Shown here piece by piece: positions 62,601 through 64,000 of a stretch of 64,000 nt of DNA. Within the stretch, counting starts at the first letter, position 1. The number at the start of each line of letters is the position of its first letter. The notes below the pieces were generated by a model. It saw only the letters and a list, made by a program, of their open reading frames with translations. It did no database searches and had not been told where the DNA came from. The position numbers and the translations under genes were made by a program. The stretch is taken from contig CAJNOJ010000005.1 in the NCBI GenBank assembly GCA_905250025.1, positions 636,999 to 700,998 of the forward strand. The letters run 5' to 3'. Origin of the DNA: Adineta ricciae (Eukaryota; Rotifera; Eurotatoria; Adinetida; Adinetidae).

Positions 62601-63858
62601 TTGTTTGATAACAAAAACACATTTACCTCGTTATCGCCATTCTATACTCTCGGGAGTATGTAAAGTCTTGTTTAATTTGTAGAATAAAATCCGTCAGATG
62701 AAAAACCAGCATAACTCGATCTTGATTTCCATATTTTTCCTGTTGTTCATCGATCAAATCAATCAATAAAATCACATCATTCAAATCAAACGATCTTTTA
62801 TCCAATTTCGACAAATACTTTATCAGACGCAATAACAAATTCGTCTCTGTCAGCGACAATCGATCAAATACTCTCGATATATTCGAATGAAAAGCACATT
62901 GTGCAAGATCTAAATTCATCCAATTGCCACTCGATGAACATGTGTACCACGCTCGCGCGTATTCATTGGAATTTCTTAACCATGCAGCTGATCCGAACGG
63001 ACATTTCTTTTCAATTTTGTTATTAATTAACGTTCGCGGCCAATGAAATAATCCCTTGGATGTATTCATTCGTATTGATGGACAAAATTGATCGACTGTA
63101 TTTGGTAAAACTGTTAATGATACTGACCGATTCGAATTTAAATGATGACATGTCCATAAGCCAGCATGTTTCACTTGCAAATGATCAATGATGATTGTTG
63201 AGTAGGAAGATGATATAATCGTTGATGGATAATGTTTTTTATTTAATGTCCAATAACGTTTGAAATTAGACGAACAATTTAATGCAAATGGTTGATTTTC
63301 ATAAGCTATTTGAGATTGGTAAGGAGTGATTGTGAAGATTTGATCCGTGGGACAAAAGTCGTTTTCGTCGAACGGTTTTTGGTTTTGACAGTGGAGATGT
63401 TTCAATTGAGGATGTGTTTGATACCATTTCGATTGACATGTACAATGAAGTGGATTGTTCGAAAGATCGAGATTGACATTCGACAGACTTTGAAATGTTT
63501 TTGGAATTAATCGTAAAGAATTATTTTGGAGATATAATGAAGTTAAATGAGGGAATCTGGAAGGAAAGTCCGATGGTAGATAATGGATCTTATTGAATGA
63601 TAGATCGAGAATTTCTAAATGGTTTAAATTCAAAAGAAATTCCACGGACGTTAAGATATTTGATGAGAGATTTAGGAGGATTGTCGATCTAGGTAGTTGA
63701 TTATTGATATTGAAAAGTAGTTCATTGGTTATTCGTCGATTTGTACACTTGATAATCGTTAGATCAGGTGAACATGTACAATAATCTGATGATGGACATT
63801 GATCAGCATGGGATAATCGAATTAGAGTGAGAATTGGGATTAATTGAATGAAGATCAT
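59606..63858 (-). CDS. Adhesion GPCR, ADGRA-like (LRR-Ig-HormR-7TM)
   Basis: Start ATG 63858 with signal peptide MIFIQLIPILTLIRLSHAD. Domains in order: LRR N-cap (CPSSDYCTCSPDL), three to four LRRs (LEILDLSFNKIHYLP, LTSLYLQNNSLRLIP), LRR C-cap (NPLHCTCQSKWY), an Ig-like domain (FALNCSSN...AGLWTCHHLN), and a hormone-receptor domain (CPFGSAAWLRNSNEYARAWY, then GNWMNLDLAQC). A GAIN-like helical region and seven hydrophobic segments follow (for example PLVCELIAISLHFLCLTTIL). This order is that of ADGRA1-3 (GPR123/124/125), of which ADGRA2 aids Wnt7 signalling in vertebrates. The GPS region lacks the canonical HLT/S (CVLFNNNSLALTYL), so autocleavage is doubtful. The tail ends ESIV, a class I PDZ-binding motif. 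Some exon borders in the 7TM part are unresolved. Confidence 0.87.
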
Positions 63859-64000
63859 TTTCTCAGAAGTACACCAAATGACAAAATGGTCAAATCTAAT
63901 AAATGATATGACCGCAATGCAAAACTTAATATCAACGAACGAGAGATATTTCGACTTTTTTCTTTCTTTCTTTGATTTGATCGATGCATATATTGATCGA
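63859..64000. other. 5' flank of the adhesion GPCR gene
   Basis: 142 bp at the window edge, AT-rich; probable 5' UTR or promoter sequence. Nothing specific seen. Confidence 0.4.

Overview
This is a eukaryotic window: an AT-rich animal genome with many spliced genes whose introns are mostly 45-70 nt. Gene content is metazoan: presenilin, MESD, WDR81, MAP1, a nuclear receptor, MAGT1/OST3, an adhesion GPCR and formins. The very short introns, compact genes, tandem and inverted paralogues, and a glutathionyl-hydroquinone reductase that is unusual in animals fit a bdelloid rotifer best. That assignment is inference. There are no rRNA, tRNA, CRISPR or recognisable transposon genes. Coordinates of spliced genes below run from start to stop codon and include introns; I reconstructed splice sites by eye from GT...AG borders and conserved protein sequence.

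Layout. 1-4.1 kb: no recognisable gene. 4.1-16.2 kb: minus-strand block with WDR81, TDP1 carrying an N-terminal PBZ-type zinc finger, a small membrane protein and MESD. 16.8-17.7 kb: plus-strand proline-rich repeat protein. 18.4-20.3 kb: minus-strand single-pass LRR-like surface protein. 23.6-25.6 kb: minus-strand MAGT1/TUSC3 (OST3) gene with two tandem exon duplications. 26.2-32.7 kb: two divergent formin (FH2) paralogues, tail to tail. 32.7-36.8 kb: mostly empty. 36.8-38.9 kb: presenilin (minus). 42.4-44.5 kb: nuclear receptor with an HR96/DAF-12-type P-box (plus). 44.9-46.1 kb: METTL24-like membrane-anchored methyltransferase (minus). 47.3-50.6 kb: MAP1 family (minus). 51.0-52.1 kb: glutathionyl-hydroquinone reductase (minus). 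52.4-57.5 kb: small membrane proteins, including a tandem pair of undescribed N-terminally anchored glycoproteins with an RRRR site. 59.6-63.9 kb: ADGRA-like adhesion GPCR (minus).

The genes do not form one pathway. Several act in the secretory and endosomal system: MESD folds LDLR-family receptors, MAGT1/OST3 serves N-glycosylation, presenilin is the gamma-secretase protease, WDR81 acts on endosomes. The rest are cytoskeletal (two formins, MAP1), nuclear (TDP1, nuclear receptor), or surface receptors. The most notable signals are the double alternative-exon arrangement in MAGT1, the tandem RRRR-site protein family, the reductase as a transfer candidate, the diverged formin pair, and the TDP1 zinc-finger fusion.
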